A DNA stretch of 64,000 nt from Bartonella sp. AU55XJBT (GTDB lineage: Bacteria > Pseudomonadota > Alphaproteobacteria > Rhizobiales > Rhizobiaceae): the NCBI RefSeq assembly GCF_028618525.1, contig NZ_JAQITC010000012.1, positions 16,964-80,963 of the forward strand. Direction: 5' to 3'. The position numbers and the translations under genes are program-made. The notes beneath the pieces are model-generated. The model was not told the origin of the DNA and did not search any database. It saw nothing but the letters and a program-made list of their open reading frames with translations. Below are positions 9,716 to 18,613 of the stretch, piece after piece. The stretch's first letter is position 1. Every line of letters starts with the position of its first letter.

Positions 9716-10929
9716 TCTGTGTAGATAAGCATCTTAATTTCCCATAAGGTCAAAGTAAAATTTCGGCTTTCTAGATAAATCACCTCCCAATTTCAAACAT
9801 CTCTTGCAACTCTTTTGGTGTTAACCTCCACTTTTATTTGCATTTTTAACCATCAATTTTTGTCTTTTCACGCTCCTTCACACTTCCCTTCAATACCAAC
9901 ATCATCCTCGCCTTAAAGGACAGAGTTTTCGACCAGATCCAATCTGCCAACAATTTATCTTCTTACCGAGCAGGTTATCGAGCCAGTTTCACTTAATTTC
10001 CTCCCTCAAGGCATATCACGCCCCTAAAGGATAATATTGAAGTGAAGCTTACGTTAAAAAGCACGACCATCTTGATATTTATAAGAAAGAAAGCCGCACC
10101 ATCATACAACTCAAGCCCCTCATGTCGCCACAGCCCTTGGCTCTTGAGACAAATTTATAAGAGGCATTTGTCTGCCTTTCTCAATCGTTTTTATTCACGA
10201 GGAAACACTTTCATTTTTAACGTGCAAAAAATATGGGTTTTGCGTGACTCAATCTAGAACAGATTTGAAATGAGAAAGTTTTACGCGTGTCGGGGCTCTC
10301 ATTCAACATGAAAACAATAAACACTCTTTAGACAATCAAAACATTGTGCGAATAATATTCACCAAACCCTCGAGAACAAAAAACGCATGCGTAAAGTTTA
10401 CGTATGGGCACCACCACCACTCAAAACGATAATACCACGGCACAATTACAATAAAACCATCTTGGCATAACTGGGCATAAATGGCTCACGCCCTCACCTG
10501 AAATGATAATATTCTCAAATAAAAAGCGCTTTTTTAAAAATAGTGTGAGAAAAATATTTGACTATAAAACGATAATAACTCCATTCAAAATGCTTTTTTC
10601 TTTCTCTTAAAAAAAGAAAAAAGTAAATTCCAAACAGATATTTTCCTTCCATTTTTTTCAGAATTAGCCGTAAAACTTAAAGCCATGTTTGAAAAAATGA
10701 ACAGCAACATGGGCTACTCATTTCAGTGTAACATTACCACAATTGAAAGCACTTCTTAGCGGAACAGATGACCGTAGGACATCTGCTTCCACAAAGAGTG
10801 CAAATCGTAAAAGGCTAACTCTTGAAATCAAAAGAACCCTAAAAATGAGAAACAAAAATCCAAAAAACGTAATAGTATCAATAACGATCCAATCCCTTAT
10901 TGAGATAATAACTTACTGAATTTTATTTT

Positions 10930-11148
10930 TTAATGAAAGCCAAAAAGAAATTCCATATATGCTTGTTTAACATGTCGACAATTTTTAGATTTCTCTCTGG
11001 AAGATTCCTCCATCTTTTCACATTTCATTCCCCATTCTTGCATCAATTTTTCATCTTTCTTAAAATCTTCTACGCTATAAGTCTTTTCGCAACCAGCAAC
11101 AACAACTCCAGTACAAAGCAGCAATGCTGTAATAACGACTTTATTCAT
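10930..11148 (-). CDS. EexN-family lipoprotein, copy 1
   Basis: The 72-residue secreted lipoprotein has a lipoprotein signal peptide with lipobox VVAGC (Cys about residue 19), followed by EKTYSVEDF and a C-terminal Cys pair. The pattern is that of EexN, the entry-exclusion lipoprotein of IncN-type conjugation systems, which sits in the membrane and blocks redundant mating. The start at 11148 is chosen over a TTG one codon upstream because AAGGGG lies in front of it. It is one of three tandem paralogues on this strand. No conjugation genes adjoin, so these are either remnants of a mobile element or adopted proteins. Confidence 0.7.
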   Translation of the reverse strand: MNKVVITALLLCTGVVVAGCEKTYSVEDFKKDEKLMQEWGMKCEKMEESSREKSKNCRHVKQAYMEFLFGFH

Positions 11149-11180
11149 CAATAAATTCCCCTTCTTTTTAACGGATAAAT

Positions 11181-11393
11181 TTAGGGCCTCAAAAAAAGTT
11201 CTACATATGCTTGTCGAAGGTTTTTACAGTTTTGAGAAGATTTGAACGGTGAATCATCCTTCTCACATTTCTTTGCCCATTCCTCGTATAATTTTTCATT
11301 GGTTTTAAATTCTTCTACGCTATAAGTCTTTTCGCAACCAGCAACAGCAAGTCCAGTACAAAGCAGCAATGCTGTGATAACAACTTTATTCAT
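11181..11393 (-). CDS. EexN-family lipoprotein, copy 2
   Basis: The 70-residue lipoprotein has lipobox AVAGC and the same EKTYSVEEF start of the mature part. Its first 30 residues are nearly identical to copy 1, while the C-terminal half diverges (SSQNCKNLRQAYVELF). The ribosome binding site AAGGAAGGG is well placed. The conserved signal peptide with divergent mature end suggests tandem duplication followed by diversification of the exposed part. As an EexN relative it would be anchored by a lipid on its N-terminal Cys. Confidence 0.7.
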   Translation of the reverse strand: MNKVVITALLLCTGLAVAGCEKTYSVEEFKTNEKLYEEWAKKCEKDDSPFKSSQNCKNLRQAYVELFLRP

Positions 11394-11582
11394 GATTTAA
11401 TTCCCTTCCTTTTTTCGGATTTCCAAAGTTTAGGACACACTTTAGTGTCCCGTGAAAATTGCACATTTGGTTCACTGTGCATTTTCAAAAATTTTAAAAT
11501 GCACTTCTGTAGGTGATTTTTTTACAACCCCTAAATCAATAGAATGCAAAGAAAGCATCCTTCTATCGATAGTGTTGATAAT

Positions 11583-11870
11583 TTAATTATTGTCTTGCTG
11601 TTTTTCAGTTTCATTCCCCTTTTTGCTATTTTCACGAAGTTCCTTTGCAAGATTTCTATAATGCTCTTGAAAAAGTTCCATATCGGCTTGCATGACATTT
11701 TGACAATTCTTAGTTGCAAAAGCAGAGGGTCCCATTTTATCGCATTTTTTTACCCATTCTTGCATCAATTTTTTATCTTTCTTAAATTCCTCAACACTGT
11801 AGTTTTTTTCACAACCACCAACAACAAGCCCTGTGCAAAGCAACAGTGCTGTTAGAATAATCTTGTTCAT
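11583..11870 (-). CDS. EexN-family lipoprotein, copy 3
   Basis: The 95-residue protein is the longest of the three paralogues, with lipobox VVGGC, the EKNYSVEEFKKDKKLMQEW core, and a hydrophilic Glu/Asn/Lys/Gln-rich C-terminal extension of about 25 residues missing from the other two. GAGGGG precedes the ATG. The family suggests entry exclusion in T4SS-mediated conjugation. A possible link to the Bartonella T4SSs is inference only. Confidence 0.7.
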   Translation of the reverse strand: MNKIILTALLLCTGLVVGGCEKNYSVEEFKKDKKLMQEWVKKCDKMGPSAFATKNCQNVMQADMELFQEHYRNLAKELRENSKKGNETEKQQDNN

Positions 11871-12949
11871 GAATTTACCCCTCTTTTTATTTTATACTTT
11901 GAGAACGACATCGTTGGGTTCACAAAATCCCTGTATTGTGCTCTTGCGTATCACTTTCCTTTGACAAATACGGACACCTTCACGCCAATATATTGAATCA
12001 TGAGAGCTGCTTTATTGGACTTGCATCTGTAATGTTATCTACGCAGTGGCTCTTTATATTTGAACGGTTTAGACTTCAGCAGCAATTTTGATATCTTGAT
12101 ATTTTCAAAAAGCTTTTTAGTTACTTTTTCTTCAAGAACCACTTTATCATGAGAAGCAGTACGCGTATCGTATCAAAAATTCATCATGCTGAGATCCATT
12201 GCAAATTTTCTGCAAATGAAACAACAACTCTTTTAATGATTTGATTGCGCTCTTGCTTATTTTTTAATCCGCCGTGAAAGAAAAAAACTTAAACGCCCCC
12301 AACACTTTTTAAATGCCAATAGAAATTCTAAAAAAGCGATCCTATACATTCCTAATAGCCATAAAAAAGATTATTCCTTGACCATCATCAAGTAGCCCTC
12401 AATAATCAGCCCCCAAAATCACACAAATGAAAGAAATAATCTCCATATCATACTCAATGATTTCTTTTTGTTATGAGGAAAGTTTATAGCGCACCCCTAT
12501 CAATCAATTTTATTGATTTTTATTTCCCCCTTATAAACATGAATATAATTTAATAAAACGAAATATTCCGTAGCAGAAAAAAATAATCAACGCTACTGTT
12601 AATTTACATTATTTACCCATCTATTTCATTAAAATAAACAAAAAATAACTCCACATTTAAAATCATGATCAAGACAATTTTTATGGAAGAATAAACCGAA
12701 CTCTCCAGTGATGATACAAATAACAAAGGGGATGATGACGATCACATCTATAAGAAAAAAGTTGCAACGAAGAATTTTTTATAGGTTCAAAACTCTTTCA
12801 TGAAATGAATCTTATGAAAAAACCCCTCGTAAAAAAAAGAGGAGCGCTTTTATCACCGTTAACTTCATGAAAAACGACCGATACATCTTTTAAAAAACAC
12901 TCAAACCAACGCACATTTATTAACATATATCTGTTATCGTACGTCATTT
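11871..12949. other. AT-rich non-coding stretch
   Basis: About 1.1 kb separates the lipoprotein genes from the partition pair. I see no gene, RNA or clear repeat array. The sequence is very AT-rich around 12480-12680. A plasmid-type replication gene that would complete the partition module is absent. Confidence 0.45.
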
Positions 12950-13177
12950 TTATTTTCCGTATTTTTTTGTAAGCAATTCGCGCACCTCATCGGCCATTTT
13001 AGTTCCACGACTTGCACAACTTACCTTCATTAACCGATGCAAAGTTTCTGGAATATCGATTGTGAGGCGCTTCATCTCTCCACTCGTGTTTCCTTTGTGG
13101 CTTCCTACCCATGCATCAGCCGTTAAAGGAATGGATTTATTGGTTGGTTTCATACCAATTTTAATTTTTTTATTCAT
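12950..13177 (-). CDS. ribbon-helix-helix partition protein (ParG-like)
   Basis: The 75-residue basic protein has an unstructured, Lys-rich N-terminal half and a C-terminal ribbon-helix-helix pattern: strand MKRLTIDIP, then helix ETLHRLMKVSCASRG and helix KMADEVRELLTKKYG. It overlaps the upstream parA gene by 4 nt (ATGA), so the two are translationally coupled. By analogy with ParF/ParG-type systems it would bind the centromere/operator DNA, repress the operon and stimulate the ParA ATPase. The product is named by architecture and context, not by close similarity. Confidence 0.7.
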   Translation of the reverse strand: MNKKIKIGMKPTNKSIPLTADAWVGSHKGNTSGEMKRLTIDIPETLHRLMKVSCASRGTKMADEVRELLTKKYGK

Positions 13178-13803
13178 GACGCTAACTCCTTGATTTCCGC
13201 TGCAACAGCTTCAATCTCTGCGGCTGCTGGTCCTTGCTTATCAACTTCGTAAACAGCCTTTCCCTGAGCTGCTGCCTCTGCAAAAATCACACGTTGTGCA
13301 ACGCTAGAAGAAAGAACACGCACGGGATATATGCCAAGAGCTTCGTTCACATCACGCCCTATCGCTGTATTAACAATTTTACGATTAACAACAAAAGCAG
13401 ACTTGAGATTTTCTTTATAAACGCGTGCTTCGTCAATCAGCTTTACAATTCCATCAGCAGCCCAAATATCATAGGGACTAGGCAAAACAGGGATAAGCAC
13501 AAAATCCGAAGCCATAAGAGCACTACGCGCAAGATCCGTCACACGCGGTGGACCATCAATAATAATATGATCATAACTATGACCAATCTGTGCAATCTCT
13601 TTGTGAACCGTTGCACGCGGTAAACCAATAACGGAAAATAAAGGAGCATCTTCACGCGCAGCTGCCCAATCCAATGCGCTCCCCTGCGGATCAACATCAA
13701 TCAGCAATACCCGTGCACCGGCACGGGAAAAACTAGCCGCCAGATTCACGCTCAACGTGGTTTTTCCGACACCCCCTTTTTGATTCAAAAGTCCAATGAT
13801 CAT
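13174..13803 (-). CDS. parA: ParA/ParF-family partition ATPase
   Basis: The 209-residue ATPase has a deviant Walker A motif QKGGVGKTT at residues about 8-16, a DVDPQGSALDW motif and a Walker B-like IIIDGPP. The length fits the small type Ib ParA (ParF) group that lacks an N-terminal DNA-binding domain. It would form ATP-dependent assemblies that segregate plasmid copies with the RHH partner encoded just downstream. A near-perfect inverted repeat lies upstream of its start. No rep gene or second partition set is visible, so on this stretch it is an orphan module from an integrated plasmid or island. Confidence 0.85.
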   Translation of the reverse strand: MIIGLLNQKGGVGKTTLSVNLAASFSRAGARVLLIDVDPQGSALDWAAAREDAPLFSVIGLPRATVHKEIAQIGHSYDHIIIDGPPRVTDLARSALMASDFVLIPVLPSPYDIWAADGIVKLIDEARVYKENLKSAFVVNRKIVNTAIGRDVNEALGIYPVRVLSSSVAQRVIFAEAAAQGKAVYEVDKQGPAAAEIEAVAAEIKELAS

Positions 13804-13813
13804 TCGTTACGTC

Positions 13814-13847
13814 TTTCAGTATTATCGTTTTTACGATAATACTGAAA
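13814..13847. promoter_or_regulatory. inverted-repeat operator/centromere candidate upstream of parA
   Basis: The perfect 15-bp arms TTTCAGTATTATCGT (13814-13828) and ACGATAATACTGAAA (13833-13847) are separated by TTTT. They lie 11 nt upstream of the parA start on the minus strand. The half-motif ACGATAA recurs near 13910. In ParF/ParG-like systems such repeats are the binding sites of the RHH partner. Confidence 0.65.
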
Positions 13848-13903
13848 ACAACAAAAGAAGCAAGTATCCAACACGCGCAAAACAACCATTTCTCTTAATT
13901 TTT

Positions 13904-14166
13904 ACGATAAAAACGACAGCCCGCAATTTTATCTCGAGAATATTCTTTTAGCATGAACGCCCCCAATATTATGAAGGTGGTGGTTCTTGAAGAATTGAAT
14001 GAAAGAACCGAAATCATAAAGAGAGTTACCTTTTATAACGACTAATCCATTGAGTGCCACCATTTTTGCGCTTATGAAGAAGCAAACCGCTCCCATCACA
14101 CAACTTTTCCATCTCGTGGCTATTACACAAAGCCCTTGTCCCTTGAAACGGTTCATAAAAAGGCAT
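13904..14166 (-). pseudogene. tyrosine integrase relic, N-terminal part
   Basis: From the ATG at 14166, with AGAGGGGAG in front, about 46 codons can be read. EMEKLCDGSGLLLH, then KNGGTQWISRYK, fit the N-terminal DUF4102-type arm domain of P4-like integrases (KLxDGxGLxL...W..RY). A stop at 14026 ends the frame, and a weak continuation (LGAFMLKEYSRDKIAG) follows in another frame. No catalytic domain remains. It supports the view that the neighbouring parA and eexN genes came with an integrated element. Confidence 0.5.
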
Positions 14167-14180
14167 TTTTCTCCCCTCTT

Positions 14181-14310
14181 TCTTGTACAGTTTCACTCCA
14201 CATGATGGCTCCCACTTATAAGCAAGAGATCTTGTCTGATGCAACATGGAACAGACTTAAAATAAGGGAATTTTACGGTATTCAGGCTTCTAATTTAAGT
14301 TAAATAAAGT
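14181..14310. repeat. dispersed repeat upstream of the integrase relic
   Basis: This copy matches 9162-9298 (shared CTTTCTTGTACAGTTTCA and a later GGTATTCA...TCT block). The remainder of the 14167-14519 gap holds no gene. Confidence 0.5.
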
Positions 14311-14519
14311 TATATTACCATTATAAATCAATGCATTATCCAATATCGAATAACGAACATATTAGTGATATTTTGCACCTTACAACGCATTTTTCCAAGC
14401 AAGTCTTCTCGACAAAAAGAATATTTTTGTTAAAATGCCCTTGGAAAATCTCACCTTCTTCATGTCCTTTTATAGACCTGAGAGTATCGTAAAAATCATG
14501 CAATTGGGAATAAACAAAA

Positions 14520-14855
14520 ATGAATTTACAACAAATTGAACCTGATATTTTTATCAGCGCCCAAATTAGCATAGAAAATATTAAAACATTAGCAGAAGCT
14601 GGTTTTAAAACAATTATCTGTAACCGCCCCGATCATGAGGAACCTCATCAACCTGCTTTTTCGAGCATTAAAACGGTCGCAAATAACTATGGCATAAAAG
14701 CCTATTACCTTCCCATTTCGCCTCCGACCATAGAAAAATCAGATGTTGAAACCATGCAAACAATTTTAAAAACAACCTCTCTGCCTCTCCTTGCCTATTG
14801 CCATTACGGAACGCGTTCGCTGCATCTTTATCGTTTAGCATGTCTTGAATCATAG
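14520..14855 (+). CDS. DUF442/TIGR01244-type phosphatase-like protein
   Basis: The 111-residue protein has the fold pattern of the small dual-specificity phosphatase-like family found alone or fused to the beta-lactamase-like sulfur dioxygenase Blh. Near the start are DIFISAQIS and AGFKTIICNRPDHE, and the Cys loop AYCHYGTRS lies near residues 92-100. The Cys and Arg of the phosphate loop are present, with the short spacing usual for this group. Its substrate is unknown; in other bacteria the family is tied to sulfide metabolism. It appears to be a single-gene unit. Confidence 0.75.
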   Translation: MNLQQIEPDIFISAQISIENIKTLAEAGFKTIICNRPDHEEPHQPAFSSIKTVANNYGIKAYYLPISPPTIEKSDVETMQTILKTTSLPLLAYCHYGTRSLHLYRLACLES

Positions 14856-15234
14856 GTTTCATAGGCTTCCCATCCACTCTAAAAGATGAAGATTCTTAAA
14901 TTCATACAGATCTGTACATGATAATCTGTCAGCAATCTTTGTCTTGTACTCCCCACTCAGGCTTCCTACTTCATAAAGCTCTTTGATAAAGTGATCAACT
15001 TTTAAAATAAAAAAGTCATCGATTTTAAATTTTATGAAACTCTAAGGTTAAAAGCGCAAGAAATTAAAAAAACAGTTCTTCTTTTTCTTCTCATCTCTTC
15101 TTGCAAAAGATTCTGTATCCTTATTCATTTACGATTCATCATGAATTTTAACGGATCAGAAAGAAACAAGCAGTAAAGTTTTAATTGACAACAAAAGCCA
15201 TACAATTAACTTTGCAATAACTTTGAAAAAGACA
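14856..15234. other. non-coding gap
   Basis: About 380 nt lie between the phosphatase-like gene and the small ORF at 15235. I see no gene or strong hairpin in it. Confidence 0.4.
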
Positions 15235-15396
15235 ATGCCTCAATCAGATCTTCAGATATTCGATTCTCCCTCTCAACAACGCAAAAAACATATATTCCGT
15301 GATGTTTTGGAATATATATTTGTGATGATCATTACTTTAAGTGCTATTTTAACAGCTCTTCTCTCTTTTTCAGATAAACTTAGAGCATATTTTTAA
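15235..15396 (+). CDS. possible small membrane protein (53 aa)
   Basis: An ATG frame of 53 codons has a polar N-terminus (about 20 residues), a charged stretch QQRKKH, and one transmembrane helix around residues 27-46 (VMIITLSAILTALLSF). It converges on ribF and overlaps its 3' end by 17 nt. No strong ribosome binding site is seen. I recognise no family. The single-helix layout supports a real small protein but is not proof. Confidence 0.4.
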   Translation: MPQSDLQIFDSPSQQRKKHIFRDVLEYIFVMIITLSAILTALLSFSDKLRAYF

Positions 15397-16381
15397 AAGT
15401 AAGCAACCGATCCAACTTGGATAAGGGTTGAACTGTCTTTAAAATTTCTTTTGCTTTTTTTTCATCACGGTGCATTTGTGCAATCAAAGGTTCAAGTCCA
15501 TCAAATTTTTCTTGTCCGCGCAAAAACTTGAAAAAAGAAACGGTACAGCTCTCCCCATAAAGGTCATCATTAAAGTCAAATAAATAGGTTTCCAAAAGGG
15601 GGGCCCCATCTTTAACAACCGTTGGACGACAGCCAAAACTTGCAACCCCATCATATAAAATACCGTTGGCACGACGCAAACGCACCGCATAAACACCATG
15701 AGCCAAACAAACTTGAGGAGGTAACATCTGATTAGCGGTAGGGAATCCCAAAAGACGACCAAGTTTGTCGCCTTGAATAATATTGGAGCATACCCGATAG
15801 TGATAGCCTAACAAATGAGCGGCTTTGTCCACTTCTCCTTGTGAAAGAAGTTGCCGAATAAAACTAGAAGAAATGATCAACGATTGTGAATCTTGAGAAT
15901 GAGAAACGCTAGGAACTTGCACGACCTGAAATCCAATTTCTTCTCCTCTTTGGCAAAGAAGGTGGACATTTCCACTTTTCTGATGACCGAATTGAAAATT
16001 TTCGCCTGTCACCACAACAGAAACATCAAAAGCTTCCTTTAAAATCGCCTTGATAAATTCATCCGCTGAAAGAGCAGCAAACTGAGCATCAAAGGGCTGT
16101 TCAATCACGCCATCAAAGCCCAGAATTTTAAAAATTTCAGCTTTTTCAGCCGCCTCTGTCAAACGATAGACAGGTACTGAACGTTGAAAAAAACTTCTTG
16201 GATGCGGTTCAAAAGTTAAAACAACAGCGGGTTTCTTTTTTATCCGTGCAAAATCAAGTGCTTTTTGCAACACCCCCTGATGCCCACAATGAACACCATC
16301 AAAATTTCCAAGTGCCAACACGGCTCCCCGCCAAACTGAGGGAAAGGTATGAATTCCCTGAAGACGCAAAAAATTAGCCAT
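15380..16381 (-). CDS. ribF: bifunctional riboflavin kinase / FAD synthetase
   Basis: RibF turns riboflavin into FMN and FMN into FAD. The N-terminal adenylyltransferase domain shows GNFDGVHCGHQ near residue 27 and TFEPHPRSFF. The C-terminal kinase domain shows GDKLGRLLGFPTAN and ETYLFDFNDDLYG. The length (333 aa) is normal. The start at 16381 is chosen because its ATG overlaps the stop of the upstream HAD gene (TAATG), which suggests translational coupling; an in-frame ATG 15 nt further upstream would lie inside that gene. Confidence 0.93.
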   Translation of the reverse strand: MANFLRLQGIHTFPSVWRGAVLALGNFDGVHCGHQGVLQKALDFARIKKKPAVVLTFEPHPRSFFQRSVPVYRLTEAAEKAEIFKILGFDGVIEQPFDAQFAALSADEFIKAILKEAFDVSVVVTGENFQFGHQKSGNVHLLCQRGEEIGFQVVQVPSVSHSQDSQSLIISSSFIRQLLSQGEVDKAAHLLGYHYRVCSNIIQGDKLGRLLGFPTANQMLPPQVCLAHGVYAVRLRRANGILYDGVASFGCRPTVVKDGAPLLETYLFDFNDDLYGESCTVSFFKFLRGQEKFDGLEPLIAQMHRDEKKAKEILKTVQPLSKLDRLLTFKNML

Positions 16382-17226
16382 TACTGAAGTGCCCACATGA
16401 TTGCTTGTGGCCTATAACCATAACGTTCGAGAGAAGAATGCAAAGCTTGCTTATCGACCACACCATTTTGCATATAATCATAACGATGAATCCCCCCCAT
16501 AATATAAAGAGCATCAAGACCAAACTGAGCCGCCCCTTTAATATCCGTCAAAAGACCATCACCAATCGCTAAAACTTTAGTTTTTTCTACTATTCCACGC
16601 ATTTTTTGGAGTTTTTCAAAGGCACACTCATAAATAGGTGCATGAGGTTTTCCAGCAATACGGACTTCCCCTCCTAATTGTTGATAAAGACGTGCCAATG
16701 CGCCGGCACACCAAAATTCCTTATTCCCATAATGGACAATCACATCTGGATTAGCACAAATAAACGGTAAATTCCGCGCCCTTATGCGACGAAACATCGC
16801 CTCATAAGCAGAGGGTTCTTCCTCCAAATCTTCGAGAAAACCGCTACAAACGACAACAGAAGCCTCTCTCTCTTCAACAAATTCACACGTCAATCCTTCA
16901 AACAACACCAAATCACGTTGAGGACCAATGAAAAAAATTTTACGCGGTGCAGCACAAATGAGATCCCGCGTGACATCCCCTGACGTGATAATGGCATCAT
17001 AATAGTCACGATGAACATTCATGCTTTGTAATTGGGCAGCAACATCTTCCCAGAGTCGAGGAGAATTGGTCAATAAAATGACCGTTTTTCCCATTTGTCG
17101 AATTTTATCCAACGCTTTCAACGCTGGTTCAAATGCCTGTACACCATTATGCACAACACCCCATACATCACAAAAAACAGCATCATAACGTTCTATAACA
17201 GTCTCAATATGGGTAAGTTCATTCAT
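16381..17226 (-). CDS. HAD-IIA family sugar-phosphatase-like hydrolase (TIGR01459 type)
   Basis: The 281-residue protein has the HAD class IIA layout: YDAVFCDVWGVVHNG near the start (nucleophile Asp), TNSPR as motif II, GKPH as the Lys motif, and IGDGLLTDIKGA as motif IV. This subgroup is common in alphaproteobacteria and lies next to ribF here as in many relatives. It probably dephosphorylates a small phosphorylated metabolite; the exact substrate is unknown. The start at 17226 has AGGTG at good spacing; an ATG 24 nt upstream is an alternative. Confidence 0.85.
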   Translation of the reverse strand: MNELTHIETVIERYDAVFCDVWGVVHNGVQAFEPALKALDKIRQMGKTVILLTNSPRLWEDVAAQLQSMNVHRDYYDAIITSGDVTRDLICAAPRKIFFIGPQRDLVLFEGLTCEFVEEREASVVVCSGFLEDLEEEPSAYEAMFRRIRARNLPFICANPDVIVHYGNKEFWCAGALARLYQQLGGEVRIAGKPHAPIYECAFEKLQKMRGIVEKTKVLAIGDGLLTDIKGAAQFGLDALYIMGGIHRYDYMQNGVVDKQALHSSLERYGYRPQAIMWALQ

Positions 17227-18040
17227 GGTGCACCTATCTCTATTTGTCATTGATCAAGCTGTTTTTTACTTCAAAACTACTTAGCGAAAGATAAGACTTC
17301 TGTCATCTGCTTTCTCAAACCATACCCCAACTTTACATCATTTATTAAAAGTCATAAGCAATGATAAAATAAATAAGGGATCAAAAGCCCGTGAAAAACA
17401 TTCAAGTTTTTATTTGGACAATAAACGGATAAGAACCCCAAATATCTCTTCTTATTTGATTAATAAGTAGAATGAGCAATAAAAACACTTAAAGATAAAG
17501 AATAAAATATTTCTTCCTCTCAAACGCAAAAATTATCGGAATATTTTGAACTGACAGAGGATTAGAACTATGCGCCATTGTACATCTTTTTTTCAGGAAA
17601 GATAAAAACATAGCGTTTATCCTATCCATAGAAGCTTTCCCTTGCTACACATCACGCAGCACCATTCATGAAATGAAAACGAGCCTTGAGAAAGATTTTT
17701 TTAAAACAAGCAGCTGAAGTGACAAAAATCCAATCTATTTTGTTTTTGTGTGTTGCATGAGGGGTATTCATTCGTGAAAGCTTTTCCCTCTCATCATAAT
17801 ATCTCAACCACATAAGAAAAACCATTTTGGTTATTAAAAACCTCTTTAGCTCTCCCCTAGGGAGCTTAATTTTAAACTCCACGGGATTTGTTGCTCCCTT
17901 CACCAAATGCAGGGCTGATGGCATAATTGTGATGAGCGATAAAAAATTGAAAAGAAAACAGCCTTTTATTAAAAAAGCTATCCGTCTCAAGAAAAACGAT
18001 TTTTATTGCCAAGCTCTTAAAATTACTTTATGAATGGAGG
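17227..18040. other. non-coding stretch; upstream half of Brt cassette copy 2
   Basis: No gene is supported. From about 17650 onward the sequence matches the upstream part of cassette copy 1 (5185-5600), including the TTGAGAAAGATTT block and the CCGT(T/C)TCAAGAAAAAC block near the RNA. Confidence 0.6.
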
Positions 18041-18240
18041 TGTTTTAGTCGCATACGCAGCGACCAATAGGGCTCTAAAACCCGAAAGCTAAAATAAAAA
18101 TTTACTCCGCTTTGCGGATATCCCGGAATTCCGGGAGATTTTGTTATGTCCAAGTGCTGTAAGCACTAAAAGCAAAATGCTGATTTAGCTTCAGTTTTAG
18201 ACTCCCGGAATACCAATGCGAGGGCGCTCGCAACCGGAGG
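18041..18240 (+). ncRNA. Brt-family structured RNA, copy 2
   Basis: It has the same architecture as copy 1, with different sequence in the stems. TCTAAAAC (18074-18081) pairs with GTTTTAGA (18194-18201), AAGCTAAA (18086-18093) with TTTAGCTT (18184-18191), and TCCGC (18106-18110) with GCGGA (18114-18118). The palindrome TCCCGGAATTCCGGGA (18121-18136) and the terminal GCGAG/CTCGC hairpin are unchanged. Stem bases that differ from copy 1 differ on both sides, as expected of a conserved RNA fold. Confidence 0.75.
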
Positions 18241-18246
18241 GGGCAA

Positions 18247-18613
18247 ATGCAAGCTCAGAACCTTAATATTGATCTTTTTGTTGGTTGTTGGCAAAAAAAT
18301 TCGCTTGAAGCGAAAAGTGTTGGGAATGTCTCAAAAAACATTAGGGGACGCTTTAGGAGTAAGTTTTCAACAAATTCAAAAGTATGAAAAAGGCTTAAAT
18401 CGTGTAAGCGCAGGACGTTTAAAGGAAATCTCCGATATCCTAAAAGTTCCGGTTTCCTTTTTTTATGCGGATATCATCACAAAAGAAAACACCTCATACC
18501 ATCATGAAGAAGTTGCATCAAGCAAAGAGGAATTTTTGCTTTTAAAAAGTTTTAGAATTCTTACCTCTGCCAAACAGAAAGCTATTTTAAAATTAATTTC
18601 TGATCAAAATTAA
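18247..18613 (+). CDS. XRE-family HTH regulator, copy 2, with a frameshifted start
   Basis: The body is about 90 per cent identical to the regulator at 5821-6180 (MSQKTLG, FQQIQKYEKGLNRVSAGRL, end AILKLISDQN). The expected ATG at 18247, with GGAGGGGG in front, is followed after 14 codons by a tandem duplication of TTGTTGG (7 nt). The duplication throws that start out of frame with the HTH. Only a TTG at 18269 stays in frame and yields a 114-residue protein without the usual first residues. It may be a pseudogene, use the TTG, or switch on and off by slippage of the 7-bp repeat. Confidence 0.7.

Larger units (their letters stand above)
8062..10929. other. long gene-poor stretch
   Basis: Nearly 2.9 kb holds no convincing gene apart from one possible small membrane protein (9590-9715). 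Short open frames on the plus strand lack ribosome binding sites and domains. Near 9162-9298 and 10245-10310 there are copies of a repeat also found upstream of the integrase relic at about 14181-14310. The composition suggests decayed genes. Confidence 0.5.

Noticed and set aside
10042..10257. 71-codon plus-strand frame.
   Set aside because: Basic, irregular composition with no domain or convincing start.
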